A stretch of 64,000 nt of DNA from Thermoleophilia bacterium (lineage in GTDB: Bacteria; Actinomycetota; Thermoleophilia; UBA2241): positions 74,321 to 138,320 of the forward strand of contig JAWKKE010000006.1 in NCBI GenBank assembly GCA_041393415.1, in the 5' to 3' direction. Position numbers and translations under genes: made by a program. This document shows positions 34,472 to 43,982 of this stretch, one piece after another (the first letter of the stretch is position 1; each line of letters opens with the position of its first letter). The notes under the pieces were generated by a model. It was not told the DNA's origin. It worked only from the letters and a program-made list of their open reading frames with translations, and did not search any database.

Positions 34472-36559
34472 ATGGACGACGTGAAGAACGACGACGTAAG
34501 CAACGAGGCTAAGCGGAGCATCGATCCCGCAGCTCTCGAGATGCTGCGTCACGCCGACGCCTGTGGCCACGAGACCGTGTTCCACCGCGCCGAGAACATG
34601 AAGCCCTGTCCCATCGGCCAAGACGGCGCCTGCTGCCGCATCTGCTCGATGGGCCCTTGCCGCCTCGTCGGCAAAGACGCCGAGAACAAAGTCGGCCTCT
34701 GCGGCGCCGACCTGCCGACAGTCGCCTCACGCCACTTCGCGCGGCAGGTCGCCGGAGGCGCGTCCGCACACTCAGACCACGGCCGTGACATGGCCATGAC
34801 GCTACACGCAGTCGCGACCGGCCAAGCGCAGGGCTACAAGGTCAAAGACGAGCAGAAGCTCATGGCCGTAGCCGCGTACCTGGACATCCCGACGAAGGAC
34901 CGCGAAGTCAACGACGTCGCGCTCGACGTCTCGCTCAAGGCGCTGGAACAATTCGGACAGCCGTTCGGCGAAATCGTCTACACGCGGCGCGCAGCGCCCA
35001 AGCGTCAGGCCCTCTGGAAGCAGCTCAAGCTCACCCCTCGTGCCATCGATCGCGAGATCGCCGAGGTGCTGCATCGCACACACGAGGGCGTCGATCTCGA
35101 CGCCGAGAACATCCTCAAGAGCGCCCTGCGTTGTTCGCTAGCCGATGGCTGGGGCGGCTCGATGCTGAGCACGGACATCAGCGACATCCTCTTCGGCACG
35201 CCCTCCCCCCTCTCGAGCGAGGTGAACCTGGGCGTGCTGAAGCGAGATCAGGTCAATGTCGTGATTCACGGGCACGAACCGACCTTGTCGGCCATGATCG
35301 TCGAAGCCTCGAGGGATCCCGAGCTCATCGCGGAGGCGAAGGCCGAGGGCGCCGAAGGCATCAACCTCGCCGGCATCTGCTGCACCAGCAACGAGATCCT
35401 CATGCGCTACGGCGTGCCGCCGGCCGGCAACTTCCTGCACCAGGAGCTGGCCGTCCTCACCGGCTCGGTCGAGGCGATGGTCGTCGACGTGCAGTGCATC
35501 ATGCAGGCGCTCGCGCCGCTCTCGCAGCGCTTTCACACCAAGCTCGTGACCACGTCGCCGAAGGCCAAAATCCCGGGCGCGCTCCACATCGAGTTCGACG
35601 AGCAACGCGCACCCGAGACGGCTCGCGAGATCATTCGGCTGGCGATCGCCAACTACAAGAACCGCGGCCCAGTTCATATCCCCGACTACCACGAGCCGCT
35701 CGTCGCCGGCTTCAGTCACGAGTACCTCAACTACATGCAGGGCGGCTTTCACCGCGGGTCGTTCCGGCCGCTCAACGACGCCGTGATCGCCGGCCGCATC
35801 CGCGGCCTCGCCGGCGTCGTGGGCTGCAACAACGCCCGCGTCACCCAAGACGAGGGCATCGTCACGATGATCAAGGAGCTCATCGCACGCGACGTCATGG
35901 TCGTCGTGACCGGCTGCGCCGCCACCGCTGGCGCCAAAGCAGGCTTCCTGAGCCCCGAGATCCTTGATCACGCGGGTCCCGGACTGCGCGAGGTCATGGA
36001 GGCGATCGGCATTCCGCCGGTGCTACACCTCGGCTCTTGCGTCGACAACTCGCGCATCCTCACGGTGCTCACTCAAGTCGCCACCGAGGGCGGCCTCGGC
36101 GAAGACATCGACGACCTGCCGGCGGTCGGTCTGTGCCCTGAGTGGATGTGTGAGAAGGCGATCGCCATCGGCACCTACTTCGCCGCCTCGGGCGCCCATG
36201 TCATCTTCGGCGTCAGCAGCCCGGTGAAGGCATCGTCGGTCGCCACCCGCCTCATGACCGAGGGCTGGGAGGAGCTCGTCGGCGGCAGCCTCGAGTTCAT
36301 CCCCGACTGGGACGAGATGCTGGCGCGCTCGCTCGAGCTCATCGACGGGAAGCGCGAGGCGCTCAAACTCAAGCCGTACGACCCATCGCAGTTCGGCAGC
36401 AGCGGCGATACGCCGTACTTCGCCGCGATTCGCGACTACTTGGCCGAGCAGGGCACGGTCAAGACTGTCGGCTCCCCGGTCTACCCGCTGGCCGAAGGCC
36501 ACTCGCACGACCATGGCCACGACCACAGTCACTCGCACGGCGCGGGAGAAGAACAATGA
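34472..36559 (+). CDS. cooS: Carbon monoxide dehydrogenase catalytic subunit (CooS/AcsA)
   Basis: Ni-Fe enzyme interconverting CO2 and CO; in the CODH/ACS complex it supplies CO to AcsB. The 695 residues contain the B/D-cluster cysteines in KPCPIGQDGACCRICSMGPC, and the C-cluster ligands HGHEP, AGICCTSNEI, VDVQCIMQ, GVVGCNNAR, VTGCAATAG and LHLGSCVDNSR. The catalytic acid-base His/Lys region ISSPVKASSV is recognisable as GVSSPVKASS. An extra C-terminal tail carries seven alternating His (677-689), unusual for this family and possibly a nickel store. Start ATG 34472 has AAGGAG. It overlaps acsB by four bases. Confidence 0.97.
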   Translation: MDDVKNDDVSNEAKRSIDPAALEMLRHADACGHETVFHRAENMKPCPIGQDGACCRICSMGPCRLVGKDAENKVGLCGADLPTVASRHFARQVAGGASAHSDHGRDMAMTLHAVATGQAQGYKVKDEQKLMAVAAYLDIPTKDREVNDVALDVSLKALEQFGQPFGEIVYTRRAAPKRQALWKQLKLTPRAIDREIAEVLHRTHEGVDLDAENILKSALRCSLADGWGGSMLSTDISDILFGTPSPLSSEVNLGVLKRDQVNVVIHGHEPTLSAMIVEASRDPELIAEAKAEGAEGINLAGICCTSNEILMRYGVPPAGNFLHQELAVLTGSVEAMVVDVQCIMQALAPLSQRFHTKLVTTSPKAKIPGALHIEFDEQRAPETAREIIRLAIANYKNRGPVHIPDYHEPLVAGFSHEYLNYMQGGFHRGSFRPLNDAVIAGRIRGLAGVVGCNNARVTQDEGIVTMIKELIARDVMVVVTGCAATAGAKAGFLSPEILDHAGPGLREVMEAIGIPPVLHLGSCVDNSRILTVLTQVATEGGLGEDIDDLPAVGLCPEWMCEKAIAIGTYFAASGAHVIFGVSSPVKASSVATRLMTEGWEELVGGSLEFIPDWDEMLARSLELIDGKREALKLKPYDPSQFGSSGDTPYFAAIRDYLAEQGTVKTVGSPVYPLAEGHSHDHGHDHSHSHGAGEEQ

Positions 36560-38850
36560 GCCGCTATATCGCCAAGCGCGCCATCCGCGGCGCCACCGCC
36601 CTTATTTCCGAGGCCGAGAAGCTGGTCGCCGAGGCGATCGAGGAACTCGGCCCCGAGACGCCGGTCCAATTTACGAACACGGCGTACTACCTGCCGGTCA
36701 TCTACGCCTTCACCGGCAAGAAGGTGGAGACACTCGGCGATCTGCCGCCCGTGCTCGAGCGCTGCCGCTCACTCCTGCACCCGCTACCGGCAGACAAGAT
36801 GTGGCTGCCGTACCTCGGCGAGACCCTCGACTCCGGGGTCGCGACGCTCTTCGCGGAAGAGGTTATCGAGGGCGTGCGCTTCGTGCGCAAACAGGAGCCG
36901 CAGATCATCATGCTCGACGGCGACGGCGATCACAGCCACGACGGCGGGCACTTCTCCGCCGGCTCGCTGGGCGCCCACGGCGGCAAGATGAAGCTCAACG
37001 GACCCATCGACGACATCCAGCTTCGCGCCTGGGGCATCCAGCTCGTCGACGGCCGCATGCCCGGCTTCTGCGCAATTGTCGGCGCCGCCAAGAGCAACGA
37101 GGTCGCGGTCAAGATCGTGCGCGAGCTGCAGAGCCGCGGCATCCTTATCTTCCTCAGCGGCAACGTCAACGGCCGCAGCATCATTCATCAGCTCCAGGAA
37201 GAAGGCATCCAGCTCGGCTACGACACCTTCACCGTACCGTTCGGCCTCGACACTATCTCGGCCGTCTATGCGCTTGGCTTCGCCGCGCGCTCGGCGCTCA
37301 CATTCGGCGGCATGGACGCGGGCAACGCACGCGACATCATGCTCTACAACAAGTACCGCGTCTTCGCCTTCGTCCTCGCACTGGGCGAGGTCGACGACCT
37401 CAAGTACGCGACCGCAGCCGGCGCCATCAGCTACGGCTTCCCCGTGATCGCCGACACGCGCATACCGCAGATCCTTCCCACCGGCGTCACGACGTACGAG
37501 CACGTCGTCAGCATGCCGTTCGACGAGATCCCCGGCGCCGACGACATGGAGCGCACCGAGAAGCTCATCCAGCGCTGCATCGAGGTGCGCGGCGTCAAGG
37601 TCAAGATCGCCAAGGTGCCGATCCCCGTCTCGTACGGATCGGCGTTCGAGGGCGAGCGCATCCGCAAGGAGATCATGTTCGCCGAGTTCGGCGGCAAGCG
37701 CAGCCGCTGCTTCGAGTACCTGCGCAGCAAACCCTCAGACGAAGTCGAGGACGGCAAGATCACGTGCGTCGGCAAGGACTTCGACGAGTTCGCCGAGGGC
37801 GAGGCTTACCCGCTCGGCATCGTCGTCGAAGTCTCCGGTCGCAAGATGCAGCTCGACTTCGAACCCATCGTCGAACGCCAGTTCCACTACTTCATCAACG
37901 GCGTCGAGGGCGTACAGCACAACGGACAGCGCGACATCACCTGGATTCGTGTGAGCAAAGCCACCGTCGCCAAAGGCTTCAAGATGGAGCACTTCGGCAA
38001 AGTGCTGCACGCACGCATCCACGAGGTCTTCGGCAACATCATCGACAAGGCGCAGATCTACCTCACTACCGACGCGGCCGAAGTCGACGAGCTCATCGAG
38101 GAGGCGCGCGAGGCCTACCGGCAGCGCAACGAGCGCATCGCCACACTCACCGACGAGTCGGTCGACACGTTCTACTCCTGCCTGCTCTGCCAGAGTTTCG
38201 CGCCCAACCACGTCTGCGTCGTGAACCCCGAGCGTGTGGGCCTCTGCGGCGCCTACAACTGGCTCGACTGCAAAGCCTCGTTCGAGATCAACCCGACGGG
38301 ACCGAATCAGCCGGTACCGAAGGGCGTGTGTGTCGACCCCGTCAAGGGTGAGTTCACCGGGCCCAACGAGTACATCTACGCGCACTCCAACCAGAGCGTC
38401 GACAGAGTGACGTTCTACTCGATCATGGAGGCGCCGATGACCTCGTGCGGCTGCTTCGAGTGCATCATGGTGCTCGTGCCTGAAGCCAACGGCTTCATGA
38501 TCGTCAGCCGCGAGGACCCCAGCATGACACCCTGCGGCATGACCTTCTCGACCCTCGCCGGGACCGCCGGCGGCGGCATGCAGACCCCGGGCATGATGGG
38601 CCTCGGCAAGTACTACCTCACCAGCGAGAAGTTCATCTCCGGCGATGGCGGCTGGCCGCGCATCGTCTGGATGAGCTCCTTCCTCAAGGAGAGTATGCGC
38701 CCCGAGATCGAGGCCATCGTGGAGCGCAACGGCCACCCAGGGTTGCTCGACCGAATCGCCGACGAGACGATCTGCACGGGCGTCGACGAGCTGGTTGCCT
38801 TCCTGGAAGAAAAGGGCCACCCTGCCCTTGCCATGGATCCACTCTTCTGA
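36556..38850 (+). CDS. acsB: Acetyl-CoA synthase subunit (AcsB)
   Basis: Builds acetyl-CoA from CO, a corrinoid-bound methyl and CoA. The 764 residues carry the A-cluster cysteines Cys542, Cys545, Cys554 and Cys564, with the same spacing as 506/509/518/528 of Moorella, and the CGC that binds the distal nickel (631-633) in MTSCGCFECI. The N-terminal CODH-binding domain is present, so this is the bacterial, not archaeal, form. A His/Gly-rich insert (residues 121-142, DHSHDGGHFSAGSLGAHGGK) is unusual. Starts on the cooS stop (ATGA). Confidence 0.97.
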   Translation: MSRYIAKRAIRGATALISEAEKLVAEAIEELGPETPVQFTNTAYYLPVIYAFTGKKVETLGDLPPVLERCRSLLHPLPADKMWLPYLGETLDSGVATLFAEEVIEGVRFVRKQEPQIIMLDGDGDHSHDGGHFSAGSLGAHGGKMKLNGPIDDIQLRAWGIQLVDGRMPGFCAIVGAAKSNEVAVKIVRELQSRGILIFLSGNVNGRSIIHQLQEEGIQLGYDTFTVPFGLDTISAVYALGFAARSALTFGGMDAGNARDIMLYNKYRVFAFVLALGEVDDLKYATAAGAISYGFPVIADTRIPQILPTGVTTYEHVVSMPFDEIPGADDMERTEKLIQRCIEVRGVKVKIAKVPIPVSYGSAFEGERIRKEIMFAEFGGKRSRCFEYLRSKPSDEVEDGKITCVGKDFDEFAEGEAYPLGIVVEVSGRKMQLDFEPIVERQFHYFINGVEGVQHNGQRDITWIRVSKATVAKGFKMEHFGKVLHARIHEVFGNIIDKAQIYLTTDAAEVDELIEEAREAYRQRNERIATLTDESVDTFYSCLLCQSFAPNHVCVVNPERVGLCGAYNWLDCKASFEINPTGPNQPVPKGVCVDPVKGEFTGPNEYIYAHSNQSVDRVTFYSIMEAPMTSCGCFECIMVLVPEANGFMIVSREDPSMTPCGMTFSTLAGTAGGGMQTPGMMGLGKYYLTSEKFISGDGGWPRIVWMSSFLKESMRPEIEAIVERNGHPGLLDRIADETICTGVDELVAFLEEKGHPALAMDPLF

Positions 38851-38872
38851 TCCGCGACAACTTGGAGTGCCG

Positions 38873-39820
38873 ATGACTGCTGTGGAGATACCCGTAGAGA
38901 AATGGACCGGCTCCGTCCGCGAGGTCACGCTCGGCGCCGGCAGCCGCACCCCGGTAACCGTGGGCGGAGAGACGGCGCTGCCGTTTCTCCCTTTCGAGGG
39001 CGCCATGCCGCACCGCCCGGCGCTGGCGATCGAGATCGAGGACCGCGCACCAGCGTGGTCATCTGAGCTGCTCGCCGCCTGGGGCGACGTGGTTAGCGAC
39101 CCCGGCGTCTGGGCCAAGCGCGCCGTGGAGCTGGGCGCGGAGATGATCTCCCTGCGGCTCGACAGTTGCCACCCGGACCGCGGCGACAACGACGGCGCCT
39201 ACGCGGTCGAGAAGGTCAAGGCTGTGCTGGCTGCCGTAGACGTGCCGGTCCTCGTCTACGGACCCGGCCAAGCCGACAAGGACAACGAAGTGCTCGTCGC
39301 CGTCGCCGAAGCTACCAAGGGTGAGCAGATCGCCCTCGGCATCTGCGAAGAGAAGAACTACCGCACCATCGTGGCCGCCGCCCTCGGTAACGGGCACGTG
39401 GTCATCGGCGAGACGCCGATCGACGTCAACCTCGCGAAACAGCTCAATATCCTCATCTCCGATATGGGTCTGCCGCTTGAGCGCGTCCTCATGGACCCCA
39501 ACACCGGCGCGCTTGGCTACGGTCTCGAGTACACCTACTCGGTGATGGAGCGCCTGCGCTTGGCAGCGCTGATGGGCGACGGGATGACGCAGCAGCCCAT
39601 GATCTGCCAGACCGGTGCGGAAGTGTGGCGGCAGAAGGAGGCACGCGCCACCGATGACGTGCCCGAGGCATGGGGCGCGCTCGCCGAGCGTGGCGTCGCC
39701 TGGGAAATCACGACCGGCATGTCGCTCCTCGAGGCCGGCGCCGACATTCTCCTCCTCCGCCATCCCGACGCGCTGAGCGCGCTGAGCGCAGCTCTCGACG
39801 ACCTCGTGAAAGGAGCCTGA
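38873..39820 (+). CDS. acsD: Corrinoid iron-sulfur protein small subunit (AcsD/CdhD)
   Basis: Small subunit of the methyl-carrying corrinoid protein. The 315-residue TIM-barrel protein has RPALAIEIEDRAP, SLRLDSCHPD, LGICEEKNYRTIVAAAL, VIGETPIDVNLAKQLN and DPNTGALGYGLEYTYSVMER, all standard for AcsD/CdhD. GGAG precedes ATG 38873; a longer frame overlapping acsB is a read-through artefact. It is two bases before acsC. Confidence 0.95.
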   Translation: MTAVEIPVEKWTGSVREVTLGAGSRTPVTVGGETALPFLPFEGAMPHRPALAIEIEDRAPAWSSELLAAWGDVVSDPGVWAKRAVELGAEMISLRLDSCHPDRGDNDGAYAVEKVKAVLAAVDVPVLVYGPGQADKDNEVLVAVAEATKGEQIALGICEEKNYRTIVAAALGNGHVVIGETPIDVNLAKQLNILISDMGLPLERVLMDPNTGALGYGLEYTYSVMERLRLAALMGDGMTQQPMICQTGAEVWRQKEARATDDVPEAWGALAERGVAWEITTGMSLLEAGADILLLRHPDALSALSAALDDLVKGA

Positions 39821-39822
39821 CC

Positions 39823-41175
39823 GTGGCTCTCACCGGACTGCAGATCTACAAGCTTCTGCCGCAGACGAACTGCAAGGAGTGCAGCTTCCCCACGTGCCTG
39901 GCCTTCGCCATGAAGCTCGCTCAGAAGGGTACCGAGCTCGACAAGTGCCCCCATGTGAGTGAAGAGGCGAAGGCGGCGCTCGACGCTGCTTCGGCGCCGC
40001 CAATCAAGCTCGTCTCCATCGGCAGCGGCGAGCGCGCCTTCGAGATCGGCAACGAAGTCGTCCTCTACCGGCACGAGAAGACCTTCTACCATCAGCCTGG
40101 CCTCGTCGTACGCGTCAAGAGCGACGACGCGCAGCTTGCCGACAAAGCCGCCCAAGTGGCCGCGTACGCCCTTGAGCGCGTCGGTATGGAACTGCGCCTC
40201 GACGGCATCGCGGTTCAGCAGGCGGGCGGCGACGCCGCCGCCTACGCCGCCGCCGTGGCGGCGGTTCGCGTCGCCGCCCCGGGCCTTCCGCTCGTCCTCG
40301 AGACGGCTGATCACGCCGCCGCCGAGGCCGCCCTCTCCGGTGGCGCCGCGGCCGAGAAGCCGCTTCTGCGCGGCGCCTCCACCGCCAACGCCCAAGCCAT
40401 GGCGGAAGTCGCCAAGAAGCACGGCTGCGCCCTCACCATCAGCGCCGTCGCAGGCGACCTCGGCGAGCTCGTCGACCTCTCCGAATCCGTACGCGCCGCA
40501 GGCGTTGAGCACCTGGTCCTCGACCCCGGCACGACCTCGCTGGGCAGCGACCTCTCAGCTTTCACGCAACTTCGTCGCCTGGCGCTCAAGAAGGGTGCTC
40601 GCGCACTCGGCTTCCCCATTCTCGCCGATTGCGCGGCGCCCACGTGGCAGGCAGAACTCGCCCGCGCCTCGCAGGCAATCGCCAAGTACGCCGGCGTGAT
40701 AGTCCTCGATCACTTCGAGCCTGGCGCCCTCTACGCCCTCATGACGCTGCGGCAGAACATCTACACCGACCCGCAGAAGCCGATTCAGGTCGACCCCAAG
40801 ATGTACGAGATCGGCACGCCGGCAGCCGACAGCCCACTGCTCATCACGACGAACTTCTCCCTCACCTACTTCTCCGTGTCGGGTGAGGTCGAGGGCTCGG
40901 GAGTCGCGTCGTGGCTCCTGGTCGCCGACTGCGACGGTCAGTCGGTGCTCACCGCGTGGGCCGCCGGCAAACTCGACGCCGAGAAGATCGCCAAGTCGGT
41001 GAAGGCCTGCGGCATCGGCGACAAACTCGCACACAAGAAGCTCGTGATTCCCGGACACGTTGCCGGACTCTCCGGCGAAGTCGAAGAAGAGTTGCCGGGC
41101 TGGCAGATCATGGTCGGCCCGCGCGACGCGGTCGACATCCCGTCGTACCTCAAGACCATCTGGCCGGCAGCGTAG
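39823..41175 (+). CDS. acsC: Corrinoid iron-sulfur protein large subunit (AcsC/CdhE)
   Basis: Carries the [4Fe-4S] cluster and cobamide that relay the methyl group to AcsB. The 450 residues begin with the four-Cys motif in LPQTNCKECSFPTCLAFAMK, with the last Cys at ELDKCP, and follow with the TIM barrel. The C-terminal corrinoid-binding domain has TTNFSLTYFSVSGEVEGSGV and LPGWQIMVGPRDA. GTG 39823-39825 has AGGAG upstream. Redox reactivation of its cobalt is probably the job of the next gene. Confidence 0.96.
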   Translation: MALTGLQIYKLLPQTNCKECSFPTCLAFAMKLAQKGTELDKCPHVSEEAKAALDAASAPPIKLVSIGSGERAFEIGNEVVLYRHEKTFYHQPGLVVRVKSDDAQLADKAAQVAAYALERVGMELRLDGIAVQQAGGDAAAYAAAVAAVRVAAPGLPLVLETADHAAAEAALSGGAAAEKPLLRGASTANAQAMAEVAKKHGCALTISAVAGDLGELVDLSESVRAAGVEHLVLDPGTTSLGSDLSAFTQLRRLALKKGARALGFPILADCAAPTWQAELARASQAIAKYAGVIVLDHFEPGALYALMTLRQNIYTDPQKPIQVDPKMYEIGTPAADSPLLITTNFSLTYFSVSGEVEGSGVASWLLVADCDGQSVLTAWAAGKLDAEKIAKSVKACGIGDKLAHKKLVIPGHVAGLSGEVEEELPGWQIMVGPRDAVDIPSYLKTIWPAA

Positions 41176-41218
41176 GCGCACGATGTCAGACGCCCCCGCG
41201 ACGAGGAGTAAGACCGTC

Positions 41219-43153
41219 ATGGCGACGGTCACATTCTCGCCCTCGGGCGAGTCTATCGAGGTGCCTGTGGGCACGAGCCTGCTCGATGCCGCGATCCTCT
41301 GCGACCTCGACCTCCCCGCCCCCTGCGCCGGACAAGGCCGCTGCGGCCGTTGTCGCGTGCGCGTCACGAGCGGGGAGGTCGTGCGCCGCAGCAACGCGGG
41401 CCTGGAGATGCAGGAGATAGCCGAGGGATGGACCGTCGGTTGCCTGACCTACGTAGCCGGACCCGTGGAGGCCTACATCCCGCCGCGCAAGCGCGAGAAT
41501 GTCCGTCCCCACGGTCATGCCGCGGCCCAACCGGAGGCACTGCTCGTCCCGTGTGAGTGGCAGCAAAATCCCTCTGTACGCAGCGTGACGATCACTTTGG
41601 ATCCACCGACGCTCGAAGACAATACGAGCGATCTCGACCGTCTGCGACGTGAACTGGCACGCCAGGCGGATATCACGAGCCTACGCGCACAGTTGCCGCT
41701 ACTGCGCGACCTGGGCCACGTACTGCGTTCGTCCAACTGGAACGTCCGTGTGACGCTCGAGATGCAGGATTGGGCCTACGGCAGTCTGCTTCCGCCGCGA
41801 CTGGTCGACATCCGCGCGGCCGACGAGGTCTCCGGCAACTACGGCCTCGCCGTCGACATCGGCACCACGAGTATCGTCGCCTACCTCATCGACTTCGACA
41901 CGGCGCGCATCGTCGACAGCGAGAGCGCCTACAACCGGCAGATCTCCTGCGGCGAGGACGTGATCTCACGCATCATCTTCGCGCGCCGCAACAACGGTCT
42001 CGACCAGCTTCAGTCCCTGGTCCTCGCCACCATCAACGATCTCATCGCCCGCCTCGTGGAACGCAATCACATCAGCGGGCGCGACATTCACGAAGTGGCC
42101 ATGGCGGGCAACACCACCATGACGCATCTGCTCCTCCACATCGATCCGCGCTACTTGCGTGAGGAGCCCTACATCCCGACTGTGGCGCAGCCGCCGCGTC
42201 TCTTGGCCGCGGACCTGCGCCTCGACGTGAACCAGCTCGCGCGTGTACATTGTCTGCCCGCCGTCGGCAGCTATGTCGGGGGCGACATCACCGCCGGCGT
42301 CATCTCGTCGGGCATGTACGCGACCGAGAAGCTCACCCTCTTCATCGACATCGGCACCAACGGTGAGATGGTCCTCGGCAATCGCGACTGGCTGCTCTCC
42401 TGCGCCTGTTCGGCGGGCCCGGCCTTCGAGGGCGGCGGCGTTAAACACGGCATGCGGGCCAGCGAAGGCGCCATCGAAGACGTCTACATCGACGATGCGA
42501 CGTTTGAGCCCTCGTTTCGCACCATCGACGACGCTCCTCCCGTCGGTATCTGCGGCAGCGGCCTCATCGACCTTCTCGGAGAGCTCTTCTACACCGGCCT
42601 CCTCGACAAGTCTGGACACCTCAACCGCGACGCCACCACGGACCGCGTGCGTGTCAACAGCGCCACTGCCGAGTACGTCGTCGTGTTTGCCGGCGACCGC
42701 GATGCGGCGCAGGACATCGTCATTACCGATTCCGACATCACCTCGCTGCTGCGTGCGAAAGCAGCGATCTACGCCGGCTACGAGGTGCTCTGTCGCAGTG
42801 TCGGTGTCGATCTTGCCGACGTCGAGCAAATCCTCATCGGCGGCGCCTTCGGGCAGTATCTCAACGTCGAGAAGGCCATCCGCATCGGCCTTCTGCCAGA
42901 CCAGCCCGTGGAGCACTTCAGATTCCTCGGCAACACCAGCGCTCAGGGCGCCTACGCAACCCTTCTCTGCGCCAGTACGCGTCAGGAAGTGCGCGACGTC
43001 GCCGCCAAGATGACCTACTTGGAGCTGAGCGCCGACAACAGCTTCATGGACGAGTACACGTCGGCCCTCTTTCTTCCGCACACCGACCTGGAAGCGTTCC
43101 CGAGCGTCGCACGCGCGTTGGCGGAGCGCGCCAACGACGCCATGAAGTCATGA
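41219..43153 (+). CDS. RACo-type ASKHA ATPase reactivating the corrinoid protein
   Basis: Reductive activator of the corrinoid iron-sulfur protein. The N-terminus has a [2Fe-2S] ferredoxin-like domain with CAGQGRCGRCRV and a later Cys in TVGCLTYV. A linker (residues about 110-180) precedes the ASKHA ATPase core (GLAVDIGTTSIVAYLIDF, MAGNTTMTHLLL, FIDIGTNGEMVLGN, GGAFGQYLNVEKAIRIGLLP). This matches RACo/AcsV (COG3894). ATG 41219 with GAGGAG upstream is my choice; an ATG at 41183 in frame lacks a site. The 644-residue length is normal. Confidence 0.92.
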   Translation: MATVTFSPSGESIEVPVGTSLLDAAILCDLDLPAPCAGQGRCGRCRVRVTSGEVVRRSNAGLEMQEIAEGWTVGCLTYVAGPVEAYIPPRKRENVRPHGHAAAQPEALLVPCEWQQNPSVRSVTITLDPPTLEDNTSDLDRLRRELARQADITSLRAQLPLLRDLGHVLRSSNWNVRVTLEMQDWAYGSLLPPRLVDIRAADEVSGNYGLAVDIGTTSIVAYLIDFDTARIVDSESAYNRQISCGEDVISRIIFARRNNGLDQLQSLVLATINDLIARLVERNHISGRDIHEVAMAGNTTMTHLLLHIDPRYLREEPYIPTVAQPPRLLAADLRLDVNQLARVHCLPAVGSYVGGDITAGVISSGMYATEKLTLFIDIGTNGEMVLGNRDWLLSCACSAGPAFEGGGVKHGMRASEGAIEDVYIDDATFEPSFRTIDDAPPVGICGSGLIDLLGELFYTGLLDKSGHLNRDATTDRVRVNSATAEYVVVFAGDRDAAQDIVITDSDITSLLRAKAAIYAGYEVLCRSVGVDLADVEQILIGGAFGQYLNVEKAIRIGLLPDQPVEHFRFLGNTSAQGAYATLLCASTRQEVRDVAAKMTYLELSADNSFMDEYTSALFLPHTDLEAFPSVARALAERANDAMKS

Positions 43154-43181
43154 GAGGACCGCGTCGCCGGAGGTACGCTCA

Positions 43182-43982
43182 GTGACAATCACCATCGCCG
43201 TTGCCGGCAAGGGCGGCACGGGCAAGACCACGCTCACCGGACTCCTGATCAGGCGTCTGATCGAAGCCAAAGCTAGCCCCATCCTCGCCATCGACGCCGA
43301 CCCTGCCAGCAATCTCAACACCGTCCTCGGTCTACCTCTCGAGAAGACCGTCGGCGACGTGCGCGAAGAGACGAGCGAGAAGGCGCGTGCCAATCTCATC
43401 GAGGCCGGGATCGCCAAACGCGACCTCCTCGACTACGAGATCAATCAGAGCGTCGTCGAAGGCGTAGGCGTCGACCTCCTCGCCATGGGTCGCCCCGAAG
43501 GCGCCGGCTGCTACTGCGCCGCCAACAACATGCTGCGCGCGATCATCGACGCGATCGCCGAGTCCTATCCCTTCGTCGTCATCGACAACGAGGCAGGACT
43601 CGAGCATCTGTCGCGGCGCACGACGCGCAACGTCGACGTGCTCTTCATCATCAGCGACGCCAGCCTACGCGGCATCACGACCGCCGGCCGCGTGCGCGCC
43701 ATGCTCGACGAGCTCGATACGAAGGTCGGGCAGCACTTCCTCATCGTCAACCGAGCCGCCCACGGTCTCACCCCAGAACTCACGGCCGCCATCGCCGAGC
43801 AGCAACTCGAACTGCTCGCGGTGCTGCCCGACGACCCGCTGATCGGCGCCTTCGACGCATCCGGCAGGCCCATCACTGAACTGCCGGACGACAGTCAGCT
43901 CAAGACCGCGTTCTACAAAGTCCTCGACAGGCTCCCAATTGATTTCCTCGGCAAGGAGGCCGCACGTGCTGATCATCGGTGA
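43182..43982 (+). CDS. cooC: Nickel-insertion ATPase for CODH/ACS (CooC/AcsF-like)
   Basis: P-loop maturation ATPase of 266 residues. Deviant Walker A AGKGGTGKTTLTG, switch region AIDADPASNLNTVLG, and the nickel-binding CxC (Cys110, Cys112) in AGCYCAANNMLRA are all present, with VVIDNEAGLEHLSRRT. Start GTG 43182. Its end overlaps acsE by 17 bases. Either CooC or AcsF is possible; both are Ni-handling. Confidence 0.93.
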   Translation: MTITIAVAGKGGTGKTTLTGLLIRRLIEAKASPILAIDADPASNLNTVLGLPLEKTVGDVREETSEKARANLIEAGIAKRDLLDYEINQSVVEGVGVDLLAMGRPEGAGCYCAANNMLRAIIDAIAESYPFVVIDNEAGLEHLSRRTTRNVDVLFIISDASLRGITTAGRVRAMLDELDTKVGQHFLIVNRAAHGLTPELTAAIAEQQLELLAVLPDDPLIGAFDASGRPITELPDDSQLKTAFYKVLDRLPIDFLGKEAARADHR

